Under the pieces are notes generated by a model that made no database searches, was not told where the DNA came from, and was given only the letters and a program-made list of their open reading frames with translations. The position numbers were made by a program, and so were the translations under genes. 43,648 nucleotides of DNA, taken from IMG/VR virus record IMGVR_UViG_3300025009_000189, positions 1 through 43,648 of that record. One strand, written 5' to 3'. Below are positions 15,037 to 22,098 of this stretch, one piece after another. The first letter of the stretch is position 1. Every line of letters begins with the position of its first letter. The stretch comes from a virus.

Positions 15037-15548
15037 CTCTCCACCTTATCCAACGCTTCGGCTGGAAAATTCAAACACACAAACTCTCCAAACAATTCTT
15101 TTGCTTTCTTGTCGTAAATCCTTGCCACGTCTTCTTTGTTGTCGCCGCTACCAAGATAGATTGACTTTCCTTGAAAAACAATACGCGCAAAAAATTTATT
15201 CCTGTTCTTGCGATAACAAACACCCTTGAATTTCGTAGTGCTGTCTTTGCGAATTTTTTGATTTCCCTGGTTCTGGCTAGTCGTACATATTCGCAAATTA
15301 GACTTTTGATTATTCAACAAGTTGTGATCTATATGGTCTGTTTCAAGCCCTTTGGGGGTGTGCAAAATCTCTCTATGCATTGCCGTTTGTATTCCACCCA
15401 TTACAGACTGCTCTCCGTTATTCGCTTTGTTTATATATCGGTACGCATATCCATAGGTATCTTTATGCCACTTAAACTGATTTAGGTAATCAAAATCATC
15501 ATCGTCAACCAACGCTACGTCACCGGAATAAATCTTTATTTCTTTCAT
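15033..15548 (-). CDS. HNH homing endonuclease with AP2 DNA-binding domain
   Basis: 171 residues. The HNH core is at about 58-95: H58 (MHRE), D71-H72 (TDHIDHN), then NLRICTTSQNQGN. A C-terminal AP2/ERF-type DNA-binding domain spans about 103-162 (STTKFKGV, FARIVFQGK, LFGEFVCLNF). This HNH-AP2 arrangement is typical of free-standing phage homing endonucleases. The gene is inserted into the early operon, yet overlaps both neighbours by 4 bp, so it shares their translational coupling. No intron or split gene is evident next to it. Confidence 0.93.
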   Translation of the reverse strand: MKEIKIYSGDVALVDDDDFDYLNQFKWHKDTYGYAYRYINKANNGEQSVMGGIQTAMHREILHTPKGLETDHIDHNLLNNQKSNLRICTTSQNQGNQKIRKDSTTKFKGVCYRKNRNKFFARIVFQGKSIYLGSGDNKEDVARIYDKKAKELFGEFVCLNFPAEALDKVER

Positions 15549-15931
15549 TCCCCCTCCTCTGGTGCAGCGGGGAGATAGATGGTTTTATAGTTTGGCAATA
15601 AATACCATGCTTTGACGTCTCCCACTATTTGACCATTTGCGTAGAAATTGCCCCTGTAAAAAACGCAAGACACAAAGTCGCCACCTAAATCAATAGCGAT
15701 AATTTTTTTGTATGGTTCTGTTTCTTCCGGCTTCTCGTCTGGATACTTGTGCCACTCGTTCTCTGCCTTCACGCGCTCCAACTCGGAGCGGAGTGAGGTG
15801 ATTTCGTCTATAGCATCCTCAAATAGTTTTGTTGGTATTTTGTCGTATCTTGAATGCCCCTTAATCCACGCTGGCATTTTGTTGCGATATTGCCTAAATT
15901 CATCAATGTTCTCTTGCGTAAACTCGCTCAT
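15545..15931 (-). CDS. DUF551-like protein with coiled-coil N-terminus
   Basis: 128 residues, start overlapping the previous stop. The N-terminal half is helical (TSLRSELERVKAENE heptads). The C-terminal half carries the DUF551 pattern EWHKYPDEKPEETEPYKKII and DVKAWYLLP. It is a paralogue-like partner of the gene at 12873-13199 in the same operon. Function unknown. The terminal EEGE overlaps the homing endonuclease start. Confidence 0.72.
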   Translation of the reverse strand: MSEFTQENIDEFRQYRNKMPAWIKGHSRYDKIPTKLFEDAIDEITSLRSELERVKAENEWHKYPDEKPEETEPYKKIIAIDLGGDFVSCVFYRGNFYANGQIVGDVKAWYLLPNYKTIYLPAAPEEGE

Positions 15932-16293
15932 TTTCTCTCCAATTCTGATTGAACGCGGGATATAACATCATTCCAATTGTTCATCTTTTGAGACCAATGT
16001 TTATCAGTCAGTCCGCTTCGTATGGCTTCGTCATACTTCACCACCTCCCCCAGCAGTTCACGCAGGCGGGCGAGGTCGGCGCGGAGGGTGCAAATATCCC
16101 TTGCCAAATCAAGCGTGGTATCACATTGATCTTTTAGTTGCCCTTCCAACTTCGCATTCTCGGCGCGGAGGGTGATTACCTCCATTTCGATTAAATTACG
16201 GCGAATGTCCTCAATGTCTTTCGGGACTTCTTTACTTGCGTCTGTAGAATGCCCTATACCTTCTTTGTTGTAACCGTGTATGTATTCACTCAT
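15928..16293 (-). CDS. Coiled-coil early protein
   Basis: 121 residues from the ATG at 16293, preceded by GAGGAGAGAGAGA; an in-frame upstream ATG at 16308 overlaps that site. Residues of about 25-95 form a long coiled coil (IEMEVITLRAENAKLEGQLK, ICTLRADLARLRELLGEV). A Trp-containing C-terminal helix follows. Function unknown; probably an oligomeric scaffold or inhibitor-type accessory protein. Confidence 0.72.
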   Translation of the reverse strand: MSEYIHGYNKEGIGHSTDASKEVPKDIEDIRRNLIEMEVITLRAENAKLEGQLKDQCDTTLDLARDICTLRADLARLRELLGEVVKYDEAIRSGLTDKHWSQKMNNWNDVISRVQSELERK

Positions 16294-16304
16294 TCTCTCT
16301 CTCC

Positions 16305-16541
16305 TCAATCTAGCGTGGCAGATGCGCCACTAATACGATATTCCCGGATAATGGTTATCCGCTTTGCAAACTTATCCCGCGCCTGAAACTCCCACACTTT
16401 ACCGTCACGAAGTATCAGTCCGCGTCCAGGCTTACCTTTACCGAGCGCAATCATCGCGGCATCCAACTTATCCTTGTCGCCACCGAATGCGTCCAGTAAA
16501 GTTTTATGGGTCACTTTAGGATTATGGTTATGAGTTCGCAT
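16305..16541 (-). CDS. Small basic early protein
   Basis: 78 residues from the ATG at 16541 (GAAGGGG upstream, overlapping the previous stop as TGATG); an in-frame TTG at 16544 is less likely. The sequence begins with a His/Asn-rich stretch (MRTHNHNPKVTHK), then GGDKDKLDAAMIALGKGKPG, and ends in strands rich in Arg/Ile. The KGKPGRGLILRDGKVWEF segment suggests a nucleic-acid-binding or wing-like fold. No family recognised. Confidence 0.7.
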   Translation of the reverse strand: MRTHNHNPKVTHKTLLDAFGGDKDKLDAAMIALGKGKPGRGLILRDGKVWEFQARDKFAKRITIIREYRISGASATLD

Positions 16542-16771
16542 CAATGCCCCTTCGTATTCTTCTTCGATCGATTTATCTTGCGCGACTTCTCAGCCATTTT
16601 CCGGCGCATCTTGGTATGAGGATCTTCTTTGCGGTGAGAGGGAGTATCCCCAACCAGGCGCTTCCATTCGTGACCGTGCCATAGTTTTTTGATAGCCAGC
16701 GGAACTGCGGATGTTTTCTTGCCAAACAGTTTATTCCAGATGGACAGTAGCCAGATGATGATGCGTGTCAT
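16541..16771 (-). CDS. Small very basic protein with N-terminal hydrophobic helix
   Basis: 76 residues; AAAGGATAAC precedes the ATG. The first 16 residues are hydrophobic and amphipathic (IIIWLLSIWNKLFG). The rest is strongly basic with Lys/Arg/His clusters (KMRRKMAEKSRKINRSKK). It may sit at the membrane or bind nucleic acid. It overlaps or abuts both neighbours in the operon. No family recognised. Confidence 0.68.
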   Translation of the reverse strand: MTRIIIWLLSIWNKLFGKKTSAVPLAIKKLWHGHEWKRLVGDTPSHRKEDPHTKMRRKMAEKSRKINRSKKNTKGH

Positions 16772-16772
16772 G

Positions 16773-17717
16773 TTATCCTTTCAACTCCGGGTATTTTGCC
16801 AGCAGTTTGCGGTAGATGATCTCGCGTGATTCATGCTCGTAACCGAATGCAGTCAGCGCGTTCTTCAGGGATTCCATGACTGCCACTCTCGTGTTCCACT
16901 GGTCCTTCGGGTTGCGCTTGGTGTACCCGAATGACACGCTGTTCTTGCTGGTTATCTCGCACAGGGTAACGGGGTCGCCCAGGTAAATCCTCACCTGGCG
17001 TTCCTTGCCCTCGCAGAATACGCGGAAGTGGAGGGGTTTATAGGGCTGTGCTTTGGATTGGCGCTCGCTGTCAATTTTCTGTTGAAGTTTCGAAACAAGC
17101 GATGTGGTATCGCGGTAAGCACTTTGCCAATTATCAGCCAGGCATCGAAGTTCAAAAATCTCCTGACGGTGTTTCTTTTCTGACCACTGCCTGTATGCCT
17201 CAACTCCGCGATCAAAACCGAAGTTGTGTCCATTGTTACGATGTTCCTGCGCGAATTGCAACAACGCCTTTCTGGTGAGGATTAATTTGTATTTAAACTC
17301 GTATGTACTCACTTTTGTTTTTTCTAGGCGCTTCTGTTCAAGCCACCACTTCTCGGCGCGGGCTGACATTTCGCCCATTTCTTTTTCGGTTGGCGGAATG
17401 TGATCAAATATTCTACTTTGTCCAGAAAATGCTTTTTGTATTACTGCTTTCAGGTTAACATCTTCTCCGGGAGTAACAAAGTCCGACAGTTTATATTTGG
17501 TTGGCGCAGGTTGCGTCATTATTCTGGCAGCGCCCAATAATTCATTAGCCATATCTCGATTCAACGTCATCCAGTTGGGAACATCAGGAAGCGGCACAAT
17601 AAGTGAAGTCTCATTTTTAACCATTGAGATTCTGGTGTCACGACATTGGTCATAACCTTGTTTCCACATTTTTGCCGCAAATTTCTTAAGTGCTTCTACA
17701 GTCCAAAAGATTTTCAT
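16773..17717 (-). CDS. Unknown 314-residue early protein with internal duplication
   Basis: 314 residues; AGGAGAGAGA precedes the ATG. Two segments, about residues 2-30 and 143-171, share the pattern T-x-x-A-L-x-x-F-A followed by G-x-x-x-G/C-x-D, which suggests an internal duplication of a helical motif. A coiled coil lies near 190-225 (SLVSKLQQKIDSERQSK). The C-terminal 90 residues are mixed strand/helix (FRVFCEGKERQVRIYLGD). It directly follows the replication initiator gene, so a replication accessory role such as helicase loading is possible, but no motif supports it. Confidence 0.72.
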   Translation of the reverse strand: MKIFWTVEALKKFAAKMWKQGYDQCRDTRISMVKNETSLIVPLPDVPNWMTLNRDMANELLGAARIMTQPAPTKYKLSDFVTPGEDVNLKAVIQKAFSGQSRIFDHIPPTEKEMGEMSARAEKWWLEQKRLEKTKVSTYEFKYKLILTRKALLQFAQEHRNNGHNFGFDRGVEAYRQWSEKKHRQEIFELRCLADNWQSAYRDTTSLVSKLQQKIDSERQSKAQPYKPLHFRVFCEGKERQVRIYLGDPVTLCEITSKNSVSFGYTKRNPKDQWNTRVAVMESLKNALTAFGYEHESREIIYRKLLAKYPELKG

Positions 17718-17741
17718 TCTCTCTCTCCTAAACTATGATCT

Positions 17742-18494
17742 CTAATGATTGATAAACTCTGAATACTGTCCATCAGAATCGCGCTTGCGTGTTGATTCTG
17801 TTGACTTCCTGGCATTGTGTCCCAGGATAACTTGACAGGCTTTTACAATTGACTTCGGAGAAACGATCTTGTAATTCTTTTCAGTCATTTCTTGGACCGC
17901 CTGGCGCATGATCGATTCCGTGACACCGGAATCTTCCAGTTCAATCAAGGCGTTTCTCCAGCTGGCGATCTCATTAGGCACAAGTTTCAAGCCAGTGATT
18001 TCAAGAAATTGATTGATAAGTTTCGTGCCGCCGCTGACAGCTCTTGGCAACACTTCTACTTCATCTTTAACTTCACTTAACTTAACTTCACTTAACTTAA
18101 CCGGGATTTGCGCCGGAGTTTTGCCGGAGTTACGCCGGAGTTTCTCCGCAGGTATTGGTGGAATTATTGATGGAGATTCCCTGTCCTTTCGTATCCCTGA
18201 TTGGTGTTTCTCAAAGTTCAGGCATTGGATATATTTGTCTCCGTCCACTTCATACCAGACAATCATTTCTTTGTCGTGCCATTCCTTGATAAACGATTCC
18301 ATCATTTCGTCTGTAACTTCTTTTTCTCTCGGCATAATAGTTGATCTCAATACAGACGGGTCGCCATGGATTCTTCCTTCAACGTCCAAGTGAGGGATAA
18401 GCCATGACCATGCCAGTTTACAGTAAACACTTTGAAGGTCATGTACCTTCTTGTCGACTGTAATTTCTTTGGATAAGAATCTTCCTTTAGCCAT
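17742..18494 (-). CDS. Replication initiator / replisome organiser (DnaD-like)
   Basis: 250 residues; GGGAG precedes the ATG and the start overlaps the upstream gene by 8 bp. The N-terminal 100 residues match phage replisome organisers with a winged helix: MAKGRFLSKEITVDKKVHDL, WSWLIPHLDVEGRIHGD and a conserved NFEKHQSGIRKDRESPS. A hydrophilic linker (about 115-150) is encoded by DNA repeats described separately. The C-terminal DnaD-like helical part (LINQFLEITGLKL, SWRNALIELEDSGVTE) probably recruits host helicase. No phage polymerase or helicase is present, so replication must use host machinery. Confidence 0.8.
   Translation of the reverse strand: MAKGRFLSKEITVDKKVHDLQSVYCKLAWSWLIPHLDVEGRIHGDPSVLRSTIMPREKEVTDEMMESFIKEWHDKEMIVWYEVDGDKYIQCLNFEKHQSGIRKDRESPSIIPPIPAEKLRRNSGKTPAQIPVKLSEVKLSEVKDEVEVLPRAVSGGTKLINQFLEITGLKLVPNEIASWRNALIELEDSGVTESIMRQAVQEMTEKNYKIVSPKSIVKACQVILGHNARKSTESTRKRDSDGQYSEFINH
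18072..18142. other. Putative replication origin: iterons plus AT-rich repeats
   Basis: Three copies of GCCGGAGTT lie at 18112-18120, 18123-18131 and 18134-18142 with exact 11-bp spacing, one helical turn. Beside them is a perfect tandem 15-bp repeat TTCACTTAACTTAAC at 18072-18086 and 18087-18101, AT-rich and suited to unwinding. All of it lies inside the initiator gene's linker-coding part, as lambda ori lies in gene O. The repeats are seen; origin function is inference. Confidence 0.6.
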
Positions 18495-18657
18495 TGGTCA
18501 ACTCCCAATCCTTTTCATATTCTTCATCGTGGATTAGTCCTGCGTAAACCAAAAATGCGTAGTAGGGATATGGAAATTTGCTAATCCACGTCATAGCAAC
18601 ATATTCGTGGATGTCCCACTCTGGTTTTCGGTGAAACAGTTTTAGTAGCCAGCCCAT
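18487..18657 (-). CDS. Small hydrophobic/aromatic protein
   Basis: 56 residues; GAAGGGATTGTAA precedes the ATG, which is adjacent to the upstream nuclease stop, and the end overlaps the initiator start by 8 bp. It is rich in Trp, Tyr and Phe (YVAMTWISKFPYPYYAFLVY) with a basic N-terminus and an acidic C-terminus. It may be membrane-associated or a small partner of the nuclease upstream or the initiator downstream. No family recognised. Confidence 0.72.
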   Translation of the reverse strand: MGWLLKLFHRKPEWDIHEYVAMTWISKFPYPYYAFLVYAGLIHDEEYEKDWELTNG

Positions 18658-19146
18658 TTACAATCCCTTCAACAGTTCTCTAATCGGGTGCAGGTCCTTG
18701 GTGTGGATGGCGTAGCGAATGTTCCTGCCTCGCTTGTCCTTGTAGTTGGCGACAAACCAGGGGGAGTACACCAGCTCGTCACAGGTACACCAGCCGGCAA
18801 GGTGAAAATTGGTCTTGCGCGATCCGATCACAGCGACATAAACATCTGCGCGGAGTTTGCCAACGTCTACAATGACCCTGCCTGACTGCCTGGGAGTACC
18901 GTCTGCCATCATGCCGATCCACTTTGCATCTACTTTCTTGTCGCCCAGGATGAAGTCGTAGCCTGGATCTCCACCGTCATAGATACTGGAATCAAATTTG
19001 CAGCCGAAGTATTCACAGGCGTACTTCTCTGCGTAGCCTGATTCGATCTCGCTTTCAACGGATTCCATTGTTCCGCGCTTGTTCAACGGGACGCCTATCT
19101 CTCGCTTGTGCAAGTATCGCTGGGCGATCTGATCTTCAAGGGTCAT
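18658..19146 (-). CDS. PD-(D/E)XK endonuclease-like protein
   Basis: 162 residues from the ATG at 19146, which overlaps the previous stop as ATGA; an ATG at 19161 is also in frame. The restriction-endonuclease-like core is clear: helix ESGYAEKYACEYFG with E40, strand GGDPGYDFILG with D64, then KKVDAKW with D73-x-K75. After this come strands and a Cys pair (AGWCTCDELVYSPWF). It lies two genes downstream of RecT, where phages often keep a partner exonuclease, so a recombination nuclease is likely. Sequence specificity is unknown. Confidence 0.78.
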   Translation of the reverse strand: MTLEDQIAQRYLHKREIGVPLNKRGTMESVESEIESGYAEKYACEYFGCKFDSSIYDGGDPGYDFILGDKKVDAKWIGMMADGTPRQSGRVIVDVGKLRADVYVAVIGSRKTNFHLAGWCTCDELVYSPWFVANYKDKRGRNIRYAIHTKDLHPIRELLKGL

Positions 19147-19403
19147 TGTCTGTTCAACCATTCGCCATAAGTACCGCGTATACTTTCGACTTCTGGAGGT
19201 GCGTTGTGTTTTAACAAAAACATTGGTCTGTAATAATCAGGGTGTCTTGGTGCGCCACAACAGCAACAGTTACCGCGCATATCCATAAGAGAAAAACTTG
19301 TGCAGTAATCACACACAGCGCGTTCAGGTTGAGGGAGCATAGTAAGTGTTTCTCCCTGGTCAAGCGGGACAAGTCCACCTGGACAATCCATGTCTACAAT
19401 CAT
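19143..19403 (-). CDS. Small zinc-ribbon-like protein
   Basis: 86 residues; AGGAAGG lies upstream of the ATG. The central segment CDYCTSFSLMDMRGNCCCCG has CxxC and C-x-C-C-G pairs spaced as in a zinc ribbon. An N-terminal DCPGGLVPLDQGE and a C-terminal helix follow the same style as other small recombination-cassette proteins. Its place between the RecT-associated gene and the PD-(D/E)XK gene suggests a recombination accessory factor (inference). Confidence 0.72.
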   Translation of the reverse strand: MIVDMDCPGGLVPLDQGETLTMLPQPERAVCDYCTSFSLMDMRGNCCCCGAPRHPDYYRPMFLLKHNAPPEVESIRGTYGEWLNRQ

Positions 19404-19406
19404 TGG

Positions 19407-19775
19407 TTATGCCTTCCTGATTGATACTGACGGTTCGCCTTCCTTGCGGAATTTGTCGAGTTCCGGGTGATCGATGATGTAACCGTCCAGGGATTTTGTA
19501 TCCCAGGTAACGCGACCTTTGCTCCATACCGCCATGAGAAGTGATCCTTTCACTGTCTGACCGAGAGTTAAAACGTCCTGCTTTACTTCATTGGTCAGGC
19601 TTTCAATCTCCGTGGAGAACACAGATCCGTTGTTGTACTCCGCTTCAATGTCAGCGATTTTGTCTTTGATTTCCTGGGTGAGAATGGAATCAATCAGGGC
19701 TTGTTTCTCTGCATCACGCTTACCCTGTTCAAGTTGTAACTCTGCGATACGGTCTAACTTCTGTTGTGTGTTCAT
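19407..19775 (-). CDS. RecT-associated coiled-coil protein
   Basis: 122 residues; AAGGGAAGAAAGAG precedes the ATG. The N-terminal 70 residues are a long helix or coiled coil (LDRIAELQLEQGKRDAEKQA, KDKIADIEAEYN). The C-terminal part GSLLMAVWSKGRVTWDTKSL and GEPSVSIRKA is a conserved-looking block I associate with phage recombination cassettes. It directly follows recT, separated by a GC-rich hairpin. Function is not known to me; a nuclease-modulating partner, as Gam-like or Gp157-like proteins are, is a guess. Confidence 0.7.
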   Translation of the reverse strand: MNTQQKLDRIAELQLEQGKRDAEKQALIDSILTQEIKDKIADIEAEYNNGSVFSTEIESLTNEVKQDVLTLGQTVKGSLLMAVWSKGRVTWDTKSLDGYIIDHPELDKFRKEGEPSVSIRKA

Positions 19776-19797
19776 CGTTCACTCTTTCTTCCCTTTT

Positions 19798-19821
19798 GCC
19801 CCCTGAACCATATCAGGGGGC
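19798..19821. other. GC-rich hairpin between recT and next gene
   Basis: GCCCCCTGA at 19798-19806 pairs with TCAGGGGGC at 19813-19821 around a 6-nt loop. It lies in the leader of the downstream minus-strand gene and has no T-run on the minus strand. The same stem core (GCCCCCTG/CAGGGGGC) occurs at 23714-23744, also just upstream of a minus-strand ribosome-binding site. An mRNA processing or stability element is likely. Confidence 0.55.
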
Positions 19822-19844
19822 TTCAACTAGGGAGGGGAAATAGG

Positions 19845-20792
19845 CTAAAGTACCTTCATCTGCTGATAAACGGCATTGAGATCGCCGTTGTTTTTGTGCA
19901 TCAGTTCATCAACGCCGCGAGAATCAACGCCAAGACTTGTCGCCAATTCTTTGATCTGTTCTTTGGTGACTGGCTGCTGCTCTTGCTCCGGTTCTTGTTC
20001 CAATTCGGGTTCAGGTTGTGGCTCTGGTAAAGCCGCTTTCTTTTTTGGCTGGTCGTAACCAAGCGCTGCCATGTTTTCGTCAACGGTGTGCCTGGGTTCT
20101 TCTCGGATCGTGACGTTTTCAATGTCAATCTGTTCATCTGCGGTGTTCATTGCCATCAGGTCGTATGGGTCAAAGTAACCCCACCTGCTCAACCCCAGGC
20201 GCAAGACTGTCTTTCTTTGCATATCTTCAACGTTGGTTTTCCAGGGTGAATCATTGAAGCGGTAACTCTTGCTGTATTGCCTGGCGTGATCGTCAATTTC
20301 TTCCACGGTCATGTAGAATGATTTTTCAAACCCATTTACCAACCGGAAGAACAGCATATAACCGATGATCTTGTCTGACTTTTTACCACCAGCCAGGCGG
20401 TGAACACCAGTAAGGCGATCTTCTGTGATGATCTCGCCTTCGTACACTTTGGCGACATTGATAATGCGGTACTTGCCAGTACGCATTGCCATTTGATACA
20501 GTCCTTTGTACCCAACGATCAAGGTCGCCTTGTCCTTGAAAGGTACGATGTATGCCTGACCAAGACCAGGATCAACCGATAGGCGCAAAGTTGCTGCGCG
20601 TAAGGCTGAACCGATGATCGAATTGGGGTGGCATTTTTTGAGGGCATCACTGTCTGCTACTGCCAACAGGACACTGGAAATAAAACCGCCTGCCTGGGAC
20701 GACCCGACCACATCAGCAAACTTCTCTGAAATTTCCGGGCTTCTCATCAGGTTCTTAAGGGTGTTGGTTGTTGCTAAAGCATTGTCTGTCAT
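19845..20792 (-). CDS. recT: RecT-family single-strand annealing protein
   Basis: 315 residues; AAAGGAGAGATTGAA precedes the ATG. The central part has RecT hallmarks: FISSVLLAVADSDALKKCHP, SALRAATLRLSVDPGLGQAYIVPF, LIVGYKGLYQMAMRTGKY and a later MQRKTVLRLGLSRWG. A Gln/Glu/Pro-rich linker (about 250-285) precedes a C-terminal UBA-like helical domain (KEQIKELATSLGVDSRGVDE). It anneals single strands during phage recombination. The partner nuclease is probably the PD-(D/E)XK protein downstream. Confidence 0.92.
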   Translation of the reverse strand: MTDNALATTNTLKNLMRSPEISEKFADVVGSSQAGGFISSVLLAVADSDALKKCHPNSIIGSALRAATLRLSVDPGLGQAYIVPFKDKATLIVGYKGLYQMAMRTGKYRIINVAKVYEGEIITEDRLTGVHRLAGGKKSDKIIGYMLFFRLVNGFEKSFYMTVEEIDDHARQYSKSYRFNDSPWKTNVEDMQRKTVLRLGLSRWGYFDPYDLMAMNTADEQIDIENVTIREEPRHTVDENMAALGYDQPKKKAALPEPQPEPELEQEPEQEQQPVTKEQIKELATSLGVDSRGVDELMHKNNGDLNAVYQQMKVL

Positions 20793-20813
20793 TTCAATCT
20801 CTCCTTTGAATGA

Positions 20814-21083
20814 TTAATCTCTGCGACCATTTTCCAAACGATTCAAGGCGATCATGCTACTCATTCGCGCCTTGCTTACTGCCACTGTGATCCTGGCTAC
20901 CTGGCGTAATGCGTCTGGTGACATTGCCTGTTCAACCAGGTCAGCGATGAACCGTTCAGCCTCGATCAGTGACGCAACCGCATCAGCCACATCGTTGCGC
21001 GTCTTTGGACCTTCGGCTAAAACCTTATCCATTCGTTCTTTGTCTGCCATTTTCTCGTCCGATTCAGGGGAAAAGTCTGTCAT
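20814..21083 (-). CDS. Unknown helical protein upstream of recT
   Basis: 89 residues, start overlapping the previous stop as ATGA. It is acidic at the N-terminus (FSPESDEKMADKERMDK) and then almost wholly helical (VADAVASLIEAERFIADLVE, ARITVAVSKARMSSMIALNR). It contains no catalytic motif. Coupled between a zinc-binding candidate and recT, it is probably a small recombination or replication accessory protein. No family recognised. Confidence 0.7.
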   Translation of the reverse strand: MTDFSPESDEKMADKERMDKVLAEGPKTRNDVADAVASLIEAERFIADLVEQAMSPDALRQVARITVAVSKARMSSMIALNRLENGRRD

Positions 21084-21508
21084 ATTTTCATTTCTGCGAT
21101 GTTAGCTGCTATGCTTTTTCTATGAACAACTTTTCCGAAATTGATCCCGAAAGAACCCTCTGCCCCACACACCAGGCATTGATCGTGTTCGTCATAGTTC
21201 AATCCATCACCTGTGTATTGAGCAACGCCAACCGGAACAACACTGACTGGCGGGTGCTTGCAGTAGAGTTGGTCGCGGAGAAGGTCAACCTTATCCTGGA
21301 TGGGGGCAACAACGGTACGAGTGAAATTTACCCAGCCATCGTGATCGACTGTACCGCGCCAACCAAATGCAGTATCGGCAAAGCGTTGTTTCTCGACCAG
21401 TTCATCAAGGACAGATTCATATTCCCTGGCTATCTTGGGGTTGCGTTCCTTTGCTTTTTCGAGCCTGTTGAAATAATTACCGATGCCGTTGAAGTAGTGA
21501 CCCATCAT
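21080..21508 (-). CDS. Unknown early protein with C-terminal CxxC
   Basis: 142 residues from tandem ATGs at 21508/21505 with GAGAGAGGAA just upstream. The frame is open further back to 21580, but that part covers another small gene. The N-terminal two thirds are helical and charged (YFNGIGNYFNRLEKAKERNP, ESVLDELVEKQRFAD). The C-terminal part has CKHPP and later DQCLVCGAEG, a likely zinc ribbon. Its start overlaps a 31-codon membrane protein gene by 4 bp. Function unknown. Confidence 0.72.
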   Translation of the reverse strand: MMGHYFNGIGNYFNRLEKAKERNPKIAREYESVLDELVEKQRFADTAFGWRGTVDHDGWVNFTRTVVAPIQDKVDLLRDQLYCKHPPVSVVPVGVAQYTGDGLNYDEHDQCLVCGAEGSFGINFGKVVHRKSIAANIAEMKI

Positions 21509-21600
21509 TTCCTCTCTCTCATATCCCTTGCTGTCATAATGCAAGCGATTACCACCAAGACTAATATCACTGCCAACCAAACAGGATCAGGTATGTGCAT
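21505..21600 (-). CDS. Tiny single-TM protein
   Basis: 31 codons; AAAGGGAGTAAACG precedes the ATG and the stop overlaps the next start (ATGA). Residues of about 6-22 are hydrophobic (PVWLAVILVLVVIACIM), followed by a charged tail (TARDMRERK), so a one-pass membrane peptide with an N-out or N-in short head. The good Shine-Dalgarno and coupled end support it. Function unknown. Confidence 0.62.
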   Translation of the reverse strand: MHIPDPVWLAVILVLVVIACIMTARDMRERK

Positions 21601-21612
21601 CGTTTACTCCCT

Positions 21613-21807
21613 TTACTCAAACACTACTAATTCTTCGGCGCTCACAGGTGAATATTTGGTCGTTGGTGAGGATAAAAACCGTAAATCAAACTCATTCCAA
21701 ATACAGTTTCTAAGAACAGTGGACGTGCTCATCTTGAGCATTGATGCCAACGCATCGAGTTTACTTACCGTTTCCTGGTCAAATAAAAATTCAATTTTTT
21801 CTGGCAT
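21613..21807 (-). CDS. Ribbon-helix-helix-like protein
   Basis: 64 residues; GGGAGTAGGCC precedes the ATG. The first 45 residues follow the Arc/CopG plan: a short strand (EKIEFLFDQ), helix A (ETVSKLDALASMLKM), a turn with STST and helix B (VLRNCIWNEFDLRF). Such small dimers bind DNA with the strand pair. It directly follows a second RHH gene. A regulator of the phage operators is likely; which sites it binds is unknown. Confidence 0.68.
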   Translation of the reverse strand: MPEKIEFLFDQETVSKLDALASMLKMSTSTVLRNCIWNEFDLRFLSSPTTKYSPVSAEELVVFE

Positions 21808-21810
21808 GGC

Positions 21811-22047
21811 CTACTCCCTTCCGTTGTCGTGCCCGACAATCTCTACTTCACCCTCGCCATTGGTCAGGGTAATGTGACCAGTCTCACTGTTCACGCGACC
21901 AACGACAGGGATAGATAAAAATTGCTCCAGCACCAGGCGCATTGCTTTAGAGCGATCAATGCCCTTATCTTTTGCTATGGCATCCAATTTTGTGAGTGCC
22001 ATCGGGGTCAACCTTACTTTCAACACTTCAGTTTTAGTTTCCTTCAT
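21811..22047 (-). CDS. Ribbon-helix-helix regulator
   Basis: 78 residues from the ATG at 22047, preceded by AAAGGAGAGAACCCT; a further upstream start at 22095 lacks a site. The RHH fold is clear: strand EVLKVRLTPMALTKLDA, turn KDKGIDRSKAMRLVLEQFL. A Gly/Glu-rich C-terminal tail follows. Arc/CopG-type dimers bind short palindromes as pairs. This protein is a good candidate to bind either the TACTACT/AGTAGTA late operators or the TTATCAC palindromes of the control region (inference). Confidence 0.8.
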   Translation of the reverse strand: MKETKTEVLKVRLTPMALTKLDAIAKDKGIDRSKAMRLVLEQFLSIPVVGRVNSETGHITLTNGEGEVEIVGHDNGRE

Positions 22048-22098
22048 AGGGTTCTCTCCTTTGTTTGTGATTCTAGCAATAGTGTACCACAACATATG

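Noticed and set aside
20969-21877. Plus-strand open frame of 302 codons across the early operon
   Set aside because: It lies opposite several well-supported coupled minus-strand genes, has no Shine-Dalgarno and no recognisable domain.
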